Shown one piece after another: positions 1-8,986 of a stretch of 57,336 nucleotides of DNA. A program made the translations under genes and the position numbers. The DNA lies in the NCBI GenBank assembly GCA_007130155.1, contig SLTB01000080.1:1-57336 (forward strand), read 5' to 3'. This DNA comes from Pseudomonadales bacterium (GTDB lineage Bacteria > Pseudomonadota > Gammaproteobacteria > Pseudomonadales > Azotimanducaceae). The notes under the pieces are model-generated. The model was given only the letters and a program-made list of their open reading frames with translations. It did not search any database and was not told where the DNA came from. The first letter of the stretch is position 1; every line of letters starts with the position of its first letter.

Positions 1-377
1 CCTACTCCCTGGAACGCAAGCAGTTCGGCCGGCTGATCGGCTCCTTCCAGGCCGTGAAGCACGTCTGCGCCGAAATGGCCGCCGAGATCGAACCCTGCCA
101 CAGCCTGCTGTGGTACGCCGCCTATGCGGCCGAGGCCTACCCGGAGGAGTTCCAGCTGATGGCCTGCCATGCCAAGGCCCACACCGGCGAGGTGGGGCAA
201 TTCGTGGCGCGCAGCGCAACGGAAGTGCATGGTGGGATGGGCTTCACCCACGAGATGGGCCTGCACTATTTCTTCAAACGCATCGGGCTGAACCGGCAGC
301 TGCTCGGCAATCCCGATCAGGTCCGCCAGCACGCCGCAGCGCTGCAGGGCTGGCAAAGAACGGCAGCGGCTTGGTAA
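1..377 (+). CDS. acyl-CoA dehydrogenase, C-terminal part (partial)
   Basis: This is the 3' end of a gene whose start lies outside the window; the reading frame begins at base 3 and ends with TAA. The visible 124 residues begin with YSLERKQFGRLIGSFQAVKH and carry HGGMGFTHEMGLHYFFKR, both typical of the C-terminal helical domain of acyl-CoA dehydrogenases. These FAD enzymes oxidise acyl-CoA thioesters to enoyl-CoA in the cytoplasm. The substrate cannot be told from this fragment. It converges on kdsB, with a perfect palindrome between them. The family call is firm; the specific enzyme is not. Confidence 0.85.
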   Translation, partial: YSLERKQFGRLIGSFQAVKHVCAEMAAEIEPCHSLLWYAAYAAEAYPEEFQLMACHAKAHTGEVGQFVARSATEVHGGMGFTHEMGLHYFFKRIGLNRQLLGNPDQVRQHAAALQGWQRTAAAW

Positions 378-416
378 GCATTCGGTTGATCCGTATCCGT
401 TCGCCGGGACTTGAAT

Positions 417-440
417 CGCTTCGAAATCGATTTCGAAGCG
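417..440. terminator. 24-bp perfect palindrome between convergent genes
   Basis: The 24 bases starting CGCTTCGAAATC form a perfect palindrome, so an RNA copy of either strand could fold on itself. It lies between the stop codons of the acyl-CoA dehydrogenase gene (plus) and kdsB (minus), where a bidirectional terminator is expected. There is only a weak pyrimidine stretch afterwards and no loop in the strict palindrome, so terminator function is inferred. A related TCGAAATC/GATTTCGA hairpin occurs at 5196-5217. Confidence 0.4.
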
Positions 441-493
441 TCTTCCTGCATGCGGCGTCTTTGCGCGACGCGCCGTTACCGTCCTTCGATCCG

Positions 494-1255
494 TCAGGAA
501 GAAGCCAGCAGCCTGCGCACCCTTTCCAGATCGTCAGGCGTATCCACACCACCCGGAACCGGCGCGCAGGCGTCCGCCACGTGAATGCCGACCCCGGCAT
601 CCAGCACCCGCAGCTGCTCGAGCATCTCGATCGCTTCCAGGGCAGCCGGCGGCCAGGTGACGAAGCGCCGCAGCAAGCCCACCCGATAGGCATAGATGCC
701 CAGATGACGGCGCCAGGGTCCACCCAATTCGGCTGCTGACTCCGCGTCGTTGAACGTCGCGCGATCCCAGGGTATCGGTGCCCGCGAGAAGTACAGCGCC
801 AAGCCATCCGACCGCGTCACCACCTTGACCACATTGGGATCGAAAACCCTTGAGCGATCACGGATCGGTTCGGCCAGGGTGGCCATGCCCGCATCCGGAT
901 TCGCGATCAGGTTGGCGGCCACCTGATCCACCACGGCTTCCGGAAGCATGGGCTCGTCGCCCTGCACGTTCACCACCACACAGTCGTCAGGCCAGCCTCG
1001 CCGCTCGGCCACTTCCGCGATGCGATCGGTGCCGGAAGGATGATCCGGCGAGGTGCGTTCGGTATCGGCCCCGAAGGCAGCCGCCGCGGCCAGGACCCGA
1101 TCATCGTCGCTGGCGATGATCACCTCGGCCGCGCGACTGGCACAGGCCCGCTCCCAGACGTGGGCAATCATCGGCCTGCCGGCGATTTCCGCCAGCGGTT
1201 TGCCCGGCAGGCGCGTGGACGCGAAGCGCGCCGGAATCACCACTCGAAAACTCAT
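494..1255 (-). CDS. kdsB: 3-deoxy-manno-octulosonate cytidylyltransferase (CMP-KDO synthetase)
   Basis: KdsB activates KDO with CTP to make CMP-KDO for attachment to lipid A in the cytoplasm. The 253-residue product has the usual length, and its N-terminus contains [20 protein letters not shown], the nucleotide-binding signature of this family. Further family motifs are [11 protein letters not shown] and [11 protein letters not shown]. Its ATG overlaps the lpxK stop by four bases, so the genes are translationally coupled. It is the last gene of exbB-exbD-msbA-lpxK-kdsB, a conserved gammaproteobacterial lipid A/KDO operon. The assignment is secure. Confidence 0.97.
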   Translation of the reverse strand: MSFRVVIPARFASTRLPGKPLAEIAGRPMIAHVWERACASRAAEVIIASDDDRVLAAAAAFGADTERTSPDHPSGTDRIAEVAERRGWPDDCVVVNVQGDEPMLPEAVVDQVAANLIANPDAGMATLAEPIRDRSRVFDPNVVKVVTRSDGLALYFSRAPIPWDRATFNDAESAAELGGPWRRHLGIYAYRVGLLRRFVTWPPAALEAIEMLEQLRVLDAGVGIHVADACAPVPGGVDTPDDLERVRRLLASS

Positions 1256-2292
1256 GCCCTGCCCCCCATTGCACAGCCCTTGGCGCTCATCACACCATCC
1301 AGCGCATCCTCCCAGCCAGCCTCCGGGACGGCGTCCACCACCAGGGCCATACAGCGCTGGCGCAGCGCGGCGGGCCAGGCGCTCAAATCAGGCAGACAGC
1401 GCATCATGTCCTTCTCCGTCATCAGGATGGGCCAGGGCTCTTCGAAGTCGAGATCCTGCCAGCGAAAAACATGATGATCAGGATAAGGGTGCCTGATCAC
1501 CTCGCAGCCGAGCTGCTCCAATGTCGCGAAAAAGGCCTCAGGATTGCCGATGCCCGCCACCGCATGCACCGGTCCGTCCGGCAAGTGCTCGAGGCCCAGC
1601 GGCGTCACGCTGCGCGTATGCAGCATGCCACGGGCCTGAATCAACATTCGATGGTCCGCCGGGTGGCGCGACCCTGCGTCGTCGTGGCCGGTGACGACCG
1701 TCAGATCCACGCTTGCCAGCCGGTCTGACGGCTCCCGCAGCGGCCCGGCGGGCAGACAAAGACCGTTGCCGAGCCCGCGCCGACCATCGAGCATCACGAT
1801 CTCCACATCCCGGGCCAGCCTGTAGTGCTGCAGGCCGTCGTCGCTGACCGCGATATCCACGTCCTCCTCGAGCAGCCTGCGGACCGCCGCCGCGCGATCG
1901 CCGGCCACGACCACCGGAACCCCGGTCCTGCGCGCAATCAGCAGCGGTTCGTCGCCGCTCTGCCGCGGATCCGATGCTGCCGTGACCATCATGGGCTCGA
2001 CCCGACGCCGACCACCATGACCGCGGGACACCACGCCCGGGCGCCAGCCCCGGCGCTGCAGATGGCCCACGAGCCAGATGACCATGGGTGTCTTGCCGGT
2101 GCCGCCCACACTCAGGTTGCCGACCACGATGACCGGTACCGGCGCGCGCCAGGCCCCATCGAGACCGGCCTGGTGCCGACGATGCCGGCGTCTGGCCAGG
2201 GCCGCAAACAGCGCCCCGAAGGGTGCCAGGCAGCGCACCAGATGTGACCGGGACCAGAAGCCATGCCAGCCGCGATCAGGAAGCGGCGCCAT
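1252..2292 (-). CDS. lpxK: tetraacyldisaccharide 4'-kinase
   Basis: LpxK phosphorylates the 4' position of the lipid A disaccharide at the inner membrane. The protein has a P-loop GGTGKTP near residues 62-68, preceded by [12 protein letters not shown], and the later motifs [13 protein letters not shown] and MTEKDMMRC seen in LpxK. I start at the ATG at 2292 ([13 protein letters not shown]), which gives a normal N-terminus and a 17-base overlap with the end of msbA; an upstream extension to 2349 looks spurious. The stop overlaps the kdsB start. Position and motifs together make the call secure. Confidence 0.95.
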   Translation of the reverse strand: MAPLPDRGWHGFWSRSHLVRCLAPFGALFAALARRRHRRHQAGLDGAWRAPVPVIVVGNLSVGGTGKTPMVIWLVGHLQRRGWRPGVVSRGHGGRRRVEPMMVTAASDPRQSGDEPLLIARRTGVPVVVAGDRAAAVRRLLEEDVDIAVSDDGLQHYRLARDVEIVMLDGRRGLGNGLCLPAGPLREPSDRLASVDLTVVTGHDDAGSRHPADHRMLIQARGMLHTRSVTPLGLEHLPDGPVHAVAGIGNPEAFFATLEQLGCEVIRHPYPDHHVFRWQDLDFEEPWPILMTEKDMMRCLPDLSAWPAALRQRCMALVVDAVPEAGWEDALDGVMSAKGCAMGGRA

Positions 2293-4066
2293 CTTCCTCG
2301 ATGTCCTGGAACTGACGCCGATGCAGGCGCGCGTAGACCCCGTCAGCACGCAGCAATGCTTCGTGCCGCCCCTGCTCGACGATCCGGCCCTGCTCCATCA
2401 CCAGAATGCGATCCGCACCTTCGATGGTGGACAGGCGATGGGCGATCACCAGCGTCGTCCGCCCCTGCATCACCTCGGCCAGTGCCCGCTGGATCAGGTG
2501 CTCGGACTCCGGGTCCAGCGCTGAGGTGGCCTCGTCGAGAATGAGAATCGGCGCATCCTTGAGCAACGCCCGGGCAATGGCCAGACGTTGGCGCTGACCG
2601 CCGGAGAGGCGCACGCCATCATCGCCGATGCGAGTATCCAGACCATCGGGCAGCGCGTCGATGAAGTCGGTGGCCTGAGCCCGGCGGGCGGCGGTGGCGA
2701 TGGCCTCCCGGGGCGCGTCTGCCAGGCCGCCGTAGGCGATGTTGCGGGCCACGGTGTCGTTGAAGAGCACGACATGCTGACTGACGAGACCGATCTGCCG
2801 CCGCAGGGCCGACAGGCGATAGGCTCGGAGGGGTTGTCCATCCAGCAGGATCTCACCCGCCTGAGGGTCGTGAAAGCGCGGAATCAGACTGGCCAGCGTG
2901 GACTTGCCGCTGCCGGAGCGGCCCACGAGGGCGACGGTCTCGCCCGGCTCGATGGTCAGCCAGAGATCCTCGAAGACCGGCTGGTCGGCACCCGGATAAC
3001 GAAAGCCGATGCCCCGCAATTCGAGCCGTCCATGCACACGATCAGGGTCGAGGGTGCCGGCATCAGCCTCGGGCTCCTCGTCGAGCTGGGCGAAAATGTC
3101 CTGGGCAGCGGCCAACCCGGTCTGGATCACGGCGCTGATCTCGGAGAGCTGACGGATCGGCCTGGCCAGCAGACCGGCGGCGGTGATGAAACCCACCACG
3201 TCGCCCTCGGTCATGCCCGCGAGCATGGCCGGGTCCAGCACCAGCCACACCAGCACCGCCAGGGCGATGGCCACCAGGGTTTGAATCACCGGCGTGGCCA
3301 CGGCCGTCGTCGCGATCAGTTTCATGGCCTGGCGGCGATTGTAGGCACTGGCCACCCGGAAGCGCTCCCGCTCCTGGGCTTCGCCGCCGTAGGTGCGCAC
3401 CTCGCGATGACCGGCCACCGTCTCCGACGCGGACTGGGTCACGTCGCCCATGGCATCCTGGATGCGATGGGAATAGCGCCGAAAACGCCGCGCTGCGAAG
3501 GCCACGATCCAGGCAATCGCCGGCGCAATGGCGAAGAACACCAGCGCCAGCTTCCAGTTCATCCACATCAGCCAGGCCGTCAGGCCGATCACCGTGAGGC
3601 CTTCCCGGGCCACCACTTCCAGGGCCTTGGTCGCAGCCCCCGTAACCTGGGTCACCGTGTACGTCACCCGGGACACGAGATGGCCCTGGCTGTTGCGCTG
3701 ATAGTAGGCGCTGGGCAGCACCAGCAGCTGGTCGAACAGGGCACAGCGCAGATCGTGGACGACCCGGTTGCCGACTTTGTTGAGGAAGAAGACCCCGGCA
3801 AAGGAGCCGACGCCGCGACCGGCCACCGCCGCCACCATCAGCACCGGAATCAGGATGCGTTCGCGGCTGATGTCGACGCCGGTATTGAAGGCCCGCACGG
3901 TATCCACCATGAACACCAGCAGTTCGGCGAAGACCACGTGGGAGCTGGCGTAGACAGCGAAGCCGAAAAGGCTCAACAGGAAGTGAAACCAATAGGGCCG
4001 AACGTAGCCGAGCAGCCGGCCATAGAGCGCCAGATCCTTCGCCGGCGCGGCAGGGCTTGCGGTCAC
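2276..4066 (-). CDS. msbA: lipid A export ATP-binding/permease protein MsbA
   Basis: This is a half-transporter ABC exporter that flips lipid A-core across the inner membrane. The 596 residues comprise an N-terminal six-helix membrane domain (about 20-320) and a C-terminal ATPase domain. The ATPase shows Walker A GRSGSGKST (about residue 380), signature LSGGQRQRLAIARALL, Walker B ILILDEATSALD and the switch IAHRLST. The start is GTG at 4066, overlapping the exbD stop by four bases. Lying directly before lpxK and kdsB, it is MsbA rather than another multidrug half-transporter. Confidence 0.95.
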   Translation of the reverse strand: MTASPAAPAKDLALYGRLLGYVRPYWFHFLLSLFGFAVYASSHVVFAELLVFMVDTVRAFNTGVDISRERILIPVLMVAAVAGRGVGSFAGVFFLNKVGNRVVHDLRCALFDQLLVLPSAYYQRNSQGHLVSRVTYTVTQVTGAATKALEVVAREGLTVIGLTAWLMWMNWKLALVFFAIAPAIAWIVAFAARRFRRYSHRIQDAMGDVTQSASETVAGHREVRTYGGEAQERERFRVASAYNRRQAMKLIATTAVATPVIQTLVAIALAVLVWLVLDPAMLAGMTEGDVVGFITAAGLLARPIRQLSEISAVIQTGLAAAQDIFAQLDEEPEADAGTLDPDRVHGRLELRGIGFRYPGADQPVFEDLWLTIEPGETVALVGRSGSGKSTLASLIPRFHDPQAGEILLDGQPLRAYRLSALRRQIGLVSQHVVLFNDTVARNIAYGGLADAPREAIATAARRAQATDFIDALPDGLDTRIGDDGVRLSGGQRQRLAIARALLKDAPILILDEATSALDPESEHLIQRALAEVMQGRTTLVIAHRLSTIEGADRILVMEQGRIVEQGRHEALLRADGVYARLHRRQFQDIEEDGAAS

Positions 4067-4485
4067 CCCTCGTCCGCCGGTGGCTGGGTGGCGATGCGCA
4101 CCCGCTCGAAGCCCAGGCGTCCGGCAGCATCCATGACCTTCACCACGGATTCGTGCGGGGCGCGGGCGTCAGCGCTGATCAGCACCGGGGCGGCCACGTC
4201 GCCGGCAGCGGCGTCCCGCATGGCCGTCATCAGCACCGCCACGGTACGTTCCGCCAGCGGCTGCCCGTTGACGGCATAGCTGCCGTCCACGCCGACGACG
4301 ATCTGCACCGGTTCCAGCGTCCGCGGGACCACCTCGGTATCCGCCTCCGGCAGTTCCAGGGTGACGCCCCCTTCGCGGACGAAGGTGGTGGTGACCATGA
4401 AGAAAATCAGCAGCAGGAACACCACGTCGATCAGCGGCGTCAGGTCGATGCCCACATCCGGCGAACGGCGGCGACGGAACTTCAC
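4063..4485 (-). CDS. exbD: ExbD/TolR-family biopolymer transport protein
   Basis: A 140-residue inner-membrane protein with one N-terminal transmembrane segment (VGIDLTPLIDVVFLLLIFFM) containing the conserved Asp of the proton pathway, followed by a periplasmic domain. It partners the upstream ExbB-like protein to turn the proton gradient into mechanical work. The start overlaps the exbB stop by four bases and the stop overlaps the msbA start. No tonB or tol-pal genes are nearby, so the partner it energises is unknown. The position before msbA-lpxK is common in gammaproteobacteria. Confidence 0.9.
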   Translation of the reverse strand: MKFRRRRSPDVGIDLTPLIDVVFLLLIFFMVTTTFVREGGVTLELPEADTEVVPRTLEPVQIVVGVDGSYAVNGQPLAERTVAVLMTAMRDAAAGDVAAPVLISADARAPHESVVKVMDAAGRLGFERVRIATQPPADEG

Positions 4486-5105
4486 GACGCTTCCTGGTGC
4501 TCGTCATCCGCGTTCAGAAGCTCCACCAGCTTGTTCGCCTCCTGCTCCATGGTCAGGACCAGATCATCCACCCGTCGCGTCAGGAAGCGATGGAAGATGA
4601 GCGCGGGAATGGCGACGCTGATGCCGGTCGCGGTGGTGATGAGCGCCTCAGAGATGCCACCGGCCAGCTGATTGGGATCACCGGTGCCCTCGAGGCGGAT
4701 GACATTGAAGACCTCGATCATGCCGATCACGGTGCCCAGCAGACCCAGCAACGGCGCAATGGCAGCCACGGTGCCCAGCGCCGTGAGGTAGCGCTCCATC
4801 TCATGCAGTACCTGCCCGGCGGTCTCCTCCACGCTGGCCTTCATGGCTTCGCGGCCACGCCGGTGGTTCACGAGGACGGCGGCGAGGACCTCGCCCAGCG
4901 GCGACCCCTGCCGCAACTCCTTGAGGCGCTTGGAGTCCAGTTCGCCCTTCTTCAGCCAACCCCAGACCATCGCCAGCGTGTGTCGCGGCGCAATCCTGGA
5001 GGGCTTCAGGGTCCACAGACGTTCAATGCTAATCGCGGCGGCGAGGACCGAGCAGATGATGATCGGGACCATCAGCCAGCCGCCGGCCTTCACCAGCTCG
5101 AGCAA
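4482..5105 (-). CDS. exbB: ExbB/TolQ/MotA-family proton channel protein
   Basis: A 207-residue membrane protein with an N-terminal helix (AGGWLMVPIIICSVLAAAIS), a cytoplasmic loop and two more helices (LTALGTVAAIAPLLGLLGTV and GISEALITTATGISVAIPAL), the standard ExbB topology. The start is TTG at 5105. It gives the usual N-terminus (LELVKAGGW), and an in-frame stop lies just upstream, so no ATG start is possible there. It opens the exbB-exbD-msbA-lpxK-kdsB operon and forms the ion channel with ExbD. Confidence 0.92.
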   Translation of the reverse strand: MLELVKAGGWLMVPIIICSVLAAAISIERLWTLKPSRIAPRHTLAMVWGWLKKGELDSKRLKELRQGSPLGEVLAAVLVNHRRGREAMKASVEETAGQVLHEMERYLTALGTVAAIAPLLGLLGTVIGMIEVFNVIRLEGTGDPNQLAGGISEALITTATGISVAIPALIFHRFLTRRVDDLVLTMEQEANKLVELLNADDEHQEAS

Positions 5106-5195
5106 GGTGCTTCATCCCTATACATTTGGAGTGCAGGCGGTATCGTAGCTTGAACCCGGCTGAGACGCACGGCAACGGAGCTGCGACCGTCGAAT

Positions 5196-5217
5196 TCGAA
5201 ATCCGGATCGATTTCGA
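5196..5217 (-). terminator. hairpin after the flavoprotein gene
   Basis: Arms TCGAAATC (5196-5203) and GATTTCGA (5210-5217) are perfectly complementary with a six-base loop. The site lies just past the stop of the minus-strand flavoprotein gene and before exbB, where a terminator would be expected. There is no T-tract, so the function is inferred. The arm sequence is the same as in the palindrome at 417-440. Confidence 0.35.
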
Positions 5218-5275
5218 TGGCGGCTCCGAGGCCATCCCACCCCAAGACCGTATGGCGGGTGAGGCCGCAACCCCC

Positions 5276-6472
5276 TCAGGCAAAGCGCTCCGCCAGATAA
5301 GGCGTCAGGAACCGCCCTTCAGGATCCAGCTGGCGCCGATAGCGGCAGAAATCCTGGAACTTCGGGTACAGCGTCGCCAGCGCGGCGCCGTCAAGACTGT
5401 GCTGCTTGCCCCAGTGCGGGCGACCGCCGTGATCACGCAGAATCGGTTCGATGGCGTCGAACAGCGGTCTCGGATCGACATCCGCCGCCTGATGGATGGA
5501 CAGCGTTGCCACCTCGCCGCCCACCGTGGGCGACAGCCAGCCGTCATCGCCTGCGAGCACCCGGTATTCCACCGGCCACATCAGTTTCGGAAAGTCCCGC
5601 AGCATGCGGTTGCGCACCGCCCGGAAGCACTCCGGCGCGGTAGCGACAGGTACCGCATACTCCATCTCGTTGAATTTCAGATCCCGCGTCGAGGGAAAGA
5701 TCTGCCAGGAAGCGCCGAAGCGCTCCCCCTCCTCACCGAAGGGAACCTCCTCCAGGCGGGGCTGCGCGGGAACGTCGATGGCATCCAGGGTCTTGGCAAT
5801 GCAGCGATCCACCCGCGGCACCCACCAGAACTCGTGATGCCGATGACGGCCGAGGCGCAGCTCGAGCTGCTCCAGGCAGGCCTCGACACCTTCCAGATGG
5901 TTGTGTTCATGCAGACCGTAGCTCGGCACCACGGCCAGTTCGATGGCCGTCATCACGCCCAAAAGCCCCAGCGCCACCCGTGCCGCCGCAACGTCGTCCG
6001 CCTGATCCAGGCGCCGGAGGGTCCCTCTGCCGTCCACCAGTTCCACCGCCACCACCTGCGCGGACAGGCTGCCCAGCCTGCGGCCGGTGCCGTGGGTGCC
6101 TGTGGCCACCGCGCCCGCCAGGGTCTGCCGGTCGATGTCACCCATGTTGGCCAGGGCCAGCCCTTCGGCTGCCAGCAGCGGCCCGATGGCGTGCAGCGGC
6201 GTGCCTGCGGCAATGCGGGCGACTTTCCCTGACACGGATTCCAGGCCCGTCAGGTTGCCAAGATCGATCAGCGTGTCGTCGGCCGCCCAGAACGGCACGA
6301 AGGAGTGTCCGCTGCCGTACGCCCGCAGGGCACCCGGCCCCGGATGCCCGGCCACGATGTCGGCCAGTGCCGCCTGATCCGCGGGCCGTTCGATGCGCGC
6401 ATCGGGACAACGAACGCTGCCCGACCAGTTCTGCCAGCTCACCAGCTGCACCCCCGCGCTGTCACCGGCCAC
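5276..6472 (-). CDS. FAD-linked aldonolactone oxidase-like protein (ALO/GULO type)
   Basis: A 398-residue cytoplasmic flavoenzyme. The N-terminal FAD-binding domain has RAYGSGHSFVPF, whose His is the covalent FAD attachment site in this family, and GDIDRQTLAGAVATGTHGTG. The C-terminal domain ends with HWGKQHSLDGAAL and YRRQLDPEGRFLTPYL, typical of D-arabinono-1,4-lactone, L-gulono-lactone and alditol oxidases. Homologues pass electrons from a sugar lactone or polyol to oxygen or another acceptor. The start is GTG at 6472; in-frame GTGs at 6451 and 6442 are alternatives. It overlaps the upstream PLP-enzyme gene by 34 bases. The family is secure, the substrate unknown. Confidence 0.85.
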   Translation of the reverse strand: MAGDSAGVQLVSWQNWSGSVRCPDARIERPADQAALADIVAGHPGPGALRAYGSGHSFVPFWAADDTLIDLGNLTGLESVSGKVARIAAGTPLHAIGPLLAAEGLALANMGDIDRQTLAGAVATGTHGTGRRLGSLSAQVVAVELVDGRGTLRRLDQADDVAAARVALGLLGVMTAIELAVVPSYGLHEHNHLEGVEACLEQLELRLGRHRHHEFWWVPRVDRCIAKTLDAIDVPAQPRLEEVPFGEEGERFGASWQIFPSTRDLKFNEMEYAVPVATAPECFRAVRNRMLRDFPKLMWPVEYRVLAGDDGWLSPTVGGEVATLSIHQAADVDPRPLFDAIEPILRDHGGRPHWGKQHSLDGAALATLYPKFQDFCRYRRQLDPEGRFLTPYLAERFA

Positions 6473-7614
6473 AGTTCGTGCACCAGACCGTCCTCTTCCA
6501 CCACCACCATCCAGTCGTGCAGGTTGATGGTGGGATCACAATGGGGCGTCACCATGCGGATGCGATCACCGAGCTGGATGTCCGGCGCACCATCGAGCAG
6601 CTGCAGCACGCCATGTTCGTCCCCGGCGAAGTGGTAGCGCAGCCCGGGCAGATCGTGGGCCACCGGCGCGACGCTGTCGCTGGCAAAGCTCTTGTAACCG
6701 CCGTCCACCGTCACTGCGCCCGTCCGCGGCTGGCTGATGGCGGTGACCAGCACGAACAGCGCCACTTCGAAGTAGTCGAAGCGGCTCCGATTGCCCTGGC
6801 CGACAGCTGCGTACTCCTCGTCCATGAAGACATAGGAACCGGCCTGAATGTCGGTGATACCGGTAATGCTGGCGTCGACGTCGAAGGTCCCTGTACCGCC
6901 ACCCGTGAACAGCGCCACCTCGTGGCCGTCCGCTTCGATGAGCGCCCGCGTCTCGAGGCCGACGGCCGCCGTTTCCCGCGCCCGCCGGGCGCGCTCGGCC
7001 GCATCCTCGATATGCATGAGATGACCGGCGTACTGCTGCAAACCGCAAAACTCGAGGTGGCTGCAGCCGGCGACGACCCGAACCAGTTCCAGCGCCGGTT
7101 CACCCGTTGCGATGCCGGTACGGCCCATGCGTGGATCGAGATCCACCAGCACCCCCAGGCGGATTCCCGCGGCCCCCGCGACCTCATCGAGCATACGCAC
7201 CCGCTCGGCATCATCGACCACGATCCGGATCTCCGCGCTGTCAGCCGCCAGCGCCGCTACCCGCGCCATCTTGTCGATACTGGCGACCGGCGAAGTGATG
7301 AGGATCTGTTCGATGCCGGCCGCACGCATCATTTCCGCCTCAGACACCTTCGCGCAGCAGATGCCGACGGCACCGAGCTCCAGTTGGCGCCGGGCGATCA
7401 GCGGCGTCTTGTGCATCTTGGCGTGGGGCCGAAGACCGCAGCCTGCCTGCTGCAGATGTTCGGCCATGCGCCGGAGATTGCGCTCCATGGCAGGACGATC
7501 CACCAGCAGCGCCGGCGTCGGCACGGCCGCAAGCGGCAATGGCTCCGGCAGCCGCAGGGGCTCGATGCGCCGCCGCTCCCGCGCCAGCAACATGTCCGCC
7601 AATCCAGCACCCAT
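6439..7614 (-). CDS. PLP-dependent D-threonine aldolase / D-serine dehydratase-like protein
   Basis: The N-terminal alanine-racemase-like barrel begins VPTPALLVDRPAMERNLRRM, with LRPHAKMHKTP holding the likely PLP lysine (the Lys of HAK, about residue 66). Near the C-terminus VTPHCDPTINLHDW has the His and Cys that bind a divalent metal in D-threonine aldolases and eukaryotic-type D-serine dehydratases. It probably cleaves or deaminates a D-3-hydroxy amino acid. I start at ATG 7614, which has a GTGGAG ribosome site seven bases upstream; 7638 and 7725 are possible but add residues unlike the family. It overlaps the flavoprotein gene, suggesting one operon. Confidence 0.82.
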   Translation of the reverse strand: MGAGLADMLLARERRRIEPLRLPEPLPLAAVPTPALLVDRPAMERNLRRMAEHLQQAGCGLRPHAKMHKTPLIARRQLELGAVGICCAKVSEAEMMRAAGIEQILITSPVASIDKMARVAALAADSAEIRIVVDDAERVRMLDEVAGAAGIRLGVLVDLDPRMGRTGIATGEPALELVRVVAGCSHLEFCGLQQYAGHLMHIEDAAERARRARETAAVGLETRALIEADGHEVALFTGGGTGTFDVDASITGITDIQAGSYVFMDEEYAAVGQGNRSRFDYFEVALFVLVTAISQPRTGAVTVDGGYKSFASDSVAPVAHDLPGLRYHFAGDEHGVLQLLDGAPDIQLGDRIRMVTPHCDPTINLHDWMVVVEEDGLVHELWPVTARGCSW

Positions 7615-7774
7615 ACCCAACTCCACTGTCGACCACATCCGGCTGTGATTCTGCGCATGCCGCGAGACCGCGGACAAGCCCTGTCCGGTCTCGACGCCGG
7701 CCGCTCCGCGCATGGATATCGCCATGCCGAGCGACTAAACTGCCCGCCCCATCGATCTCGGCACCACCTTCCTC

Positions 7775-8986
7775 ATGATGTCCATCACGCAGACCCTCGA
7801 CCTCTGGGAACAGGAGCTTCGCCACGGCCACTACCGGCTGCGCGACGTCGCTCCCGGTCAGCCCAGCCTCGGCAAGGCCATCGAGGTGGAGAGCATGCTG
7901 CTTGGCAGTACGTTCACCCCCATCTACAGCCGCGCCCACGACCGCCCGGTCGGCCACCGGCCGACGCTGCGGTTTCTGGACCGGGACTTCGCCGATGACC
8001 CTGCAGCATCACGCGCCGAACTTGCCCGGCGCGACCCGCTCGGGCGGGCCGCCGCGCTCAGCCCGGGGTTGCACATGACCAACTACCGGGACACCTTCAG
8101 CGAGCGCGGCTGGCTGTTTCTCCCTGCTCCGGCGCCGGTTCTCAGTCGCTCTTCGCTATGGCCGCCACTGCCCCAGGATCTGTTTTCTTCGAGCCTGTTT
8201 GCGCCCAAGGACATCGTCCTCGAGGTCTCCGTGGAAGCCGCGAGCATCGCCCAGATCGAGGACTTCACGCGCTACCACCAGGAGTTGGGCTTCATCGTCG
8301 CCGTGACCGACTTCGGCCGACAGCACGCCGACCTCACCGCCATCTGGCAGATCCAACCAGACCTCGTGGAGCTGCCCCTGCGGGCCCTCGGAGATCGCGC
8401 CCTCCGTCACGAGAGCCGCGCCCTGACGGCCCTGTGCAGAGTTCTGCACGAGAGCGGCGCCATGGTGTCGCTGACAGGCATCGACGGCGACGACGCCCTG
8501 CAGCAGGCCCTGCAGACAGATACCGATCTGCTCGAGGGCGAGCTCGCCGGACATCGCCTGACGCCATCGACGGACCAGCCCGCCTTCGCCCCTCGAACCG
8601 AGCCGAGGACAGCACTTCAAGAGAGTCTCGAAGCCATTGCCTCCGGGGCCACCTTCGAGAGCGCCTGCGAGCGTCTGCTCAACGAAGAAGGCGTGCTGCG
8701 CTGCTATCTGCTCGACGGCAAGGGTACGCAGCTGGCTGACAACCTGTCTCCGGTGGGCGTCCGCTCCGACGCCCGCTACTGGCCCCTGGCCAATGCCATC
8801 GGCGCCTCCTGGTCCCACCGCGAGTACTTCAAGTCTGCCCTCTCCCATCCAGGTCAGGTCATGCGGACGGGCCCCTACTTCTCGCTGCCTGATGGCCGCC
8901 ATTGCCTGACGCTTTCCATTGCCCGCAGGGCCGGCGATCAGATGCTCATCCTCTGCTGCGACCTCAGCGAAGCGAAGCCCTCCTGA
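7775..8986 (+). CDS. degenerate EAL-domain protein with C-terminal Cache-like sensor domain
   Basis: A 403-residue soluble-looking protein with no clear transmembrane segment. Residues 1-260 follow the EAL phosphodiesterase fold: FTPIYSRAHDRPVGH at the strand-1 position, LEVSVEAASI, VTDFGRQHADLTAIWQIQPD and LEGELAGHRL. The catalytic ExL motif and the usual metal-binding acids are not recognisable. From about residue 305, RCYLLDGKGTQLADN to ARYWPLANAIGASW and RTGPYFSLPDGRHCLTLS resemble a PDC/Cache sensor such as the C-terminal domain of YkuI. It is probably a c-di-GMP or ligand sensor, not an enzyme. The start has no strong ribosome site. Confidence 0.65.
   Translation: MMSITQTLDLWEQELRHGHYRLRDVAPGQPSLGKAIEVESMLLGSTFTPIYSRAHDRPVGHRPTLRFLDRDFADDPAASRAELARRDPLGRAAALSPGLHMTNYRDTFSERGWLFLPAPAPVLSRSSLWPPLPQDLFSSSLFAPKDIVLEVSVEAASIAQIEDFTRYHQELGFIVAVTDFGRQHADLTAIWQIQPDLVELPLRALGDRALRHESRALTALCRVLHESGAMVSLTGIDGDDALQQALQTDTDLLEGELAGHRLTPSTDQPAFAPRTEPRTALQESLEAIASGATFESACERLLNEEGVLRCYLLDGKGTQLADNLSPVGVRSDARYWPLANAIGASWSHREYFKSALSHPGQVMRTGPYFSLPDGRHCLTLSIARRAGDQMLILCCDLSEAKPS

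Noticed and set aside
2588-4279. A long open frame on the plus strand opposite msbA and exbD
   Set aside because: It is rich in His, Gly and Arg with no recognisable domain, and the opposite strand encodes clear MsbA motifs. It is a GC-rich shadow.
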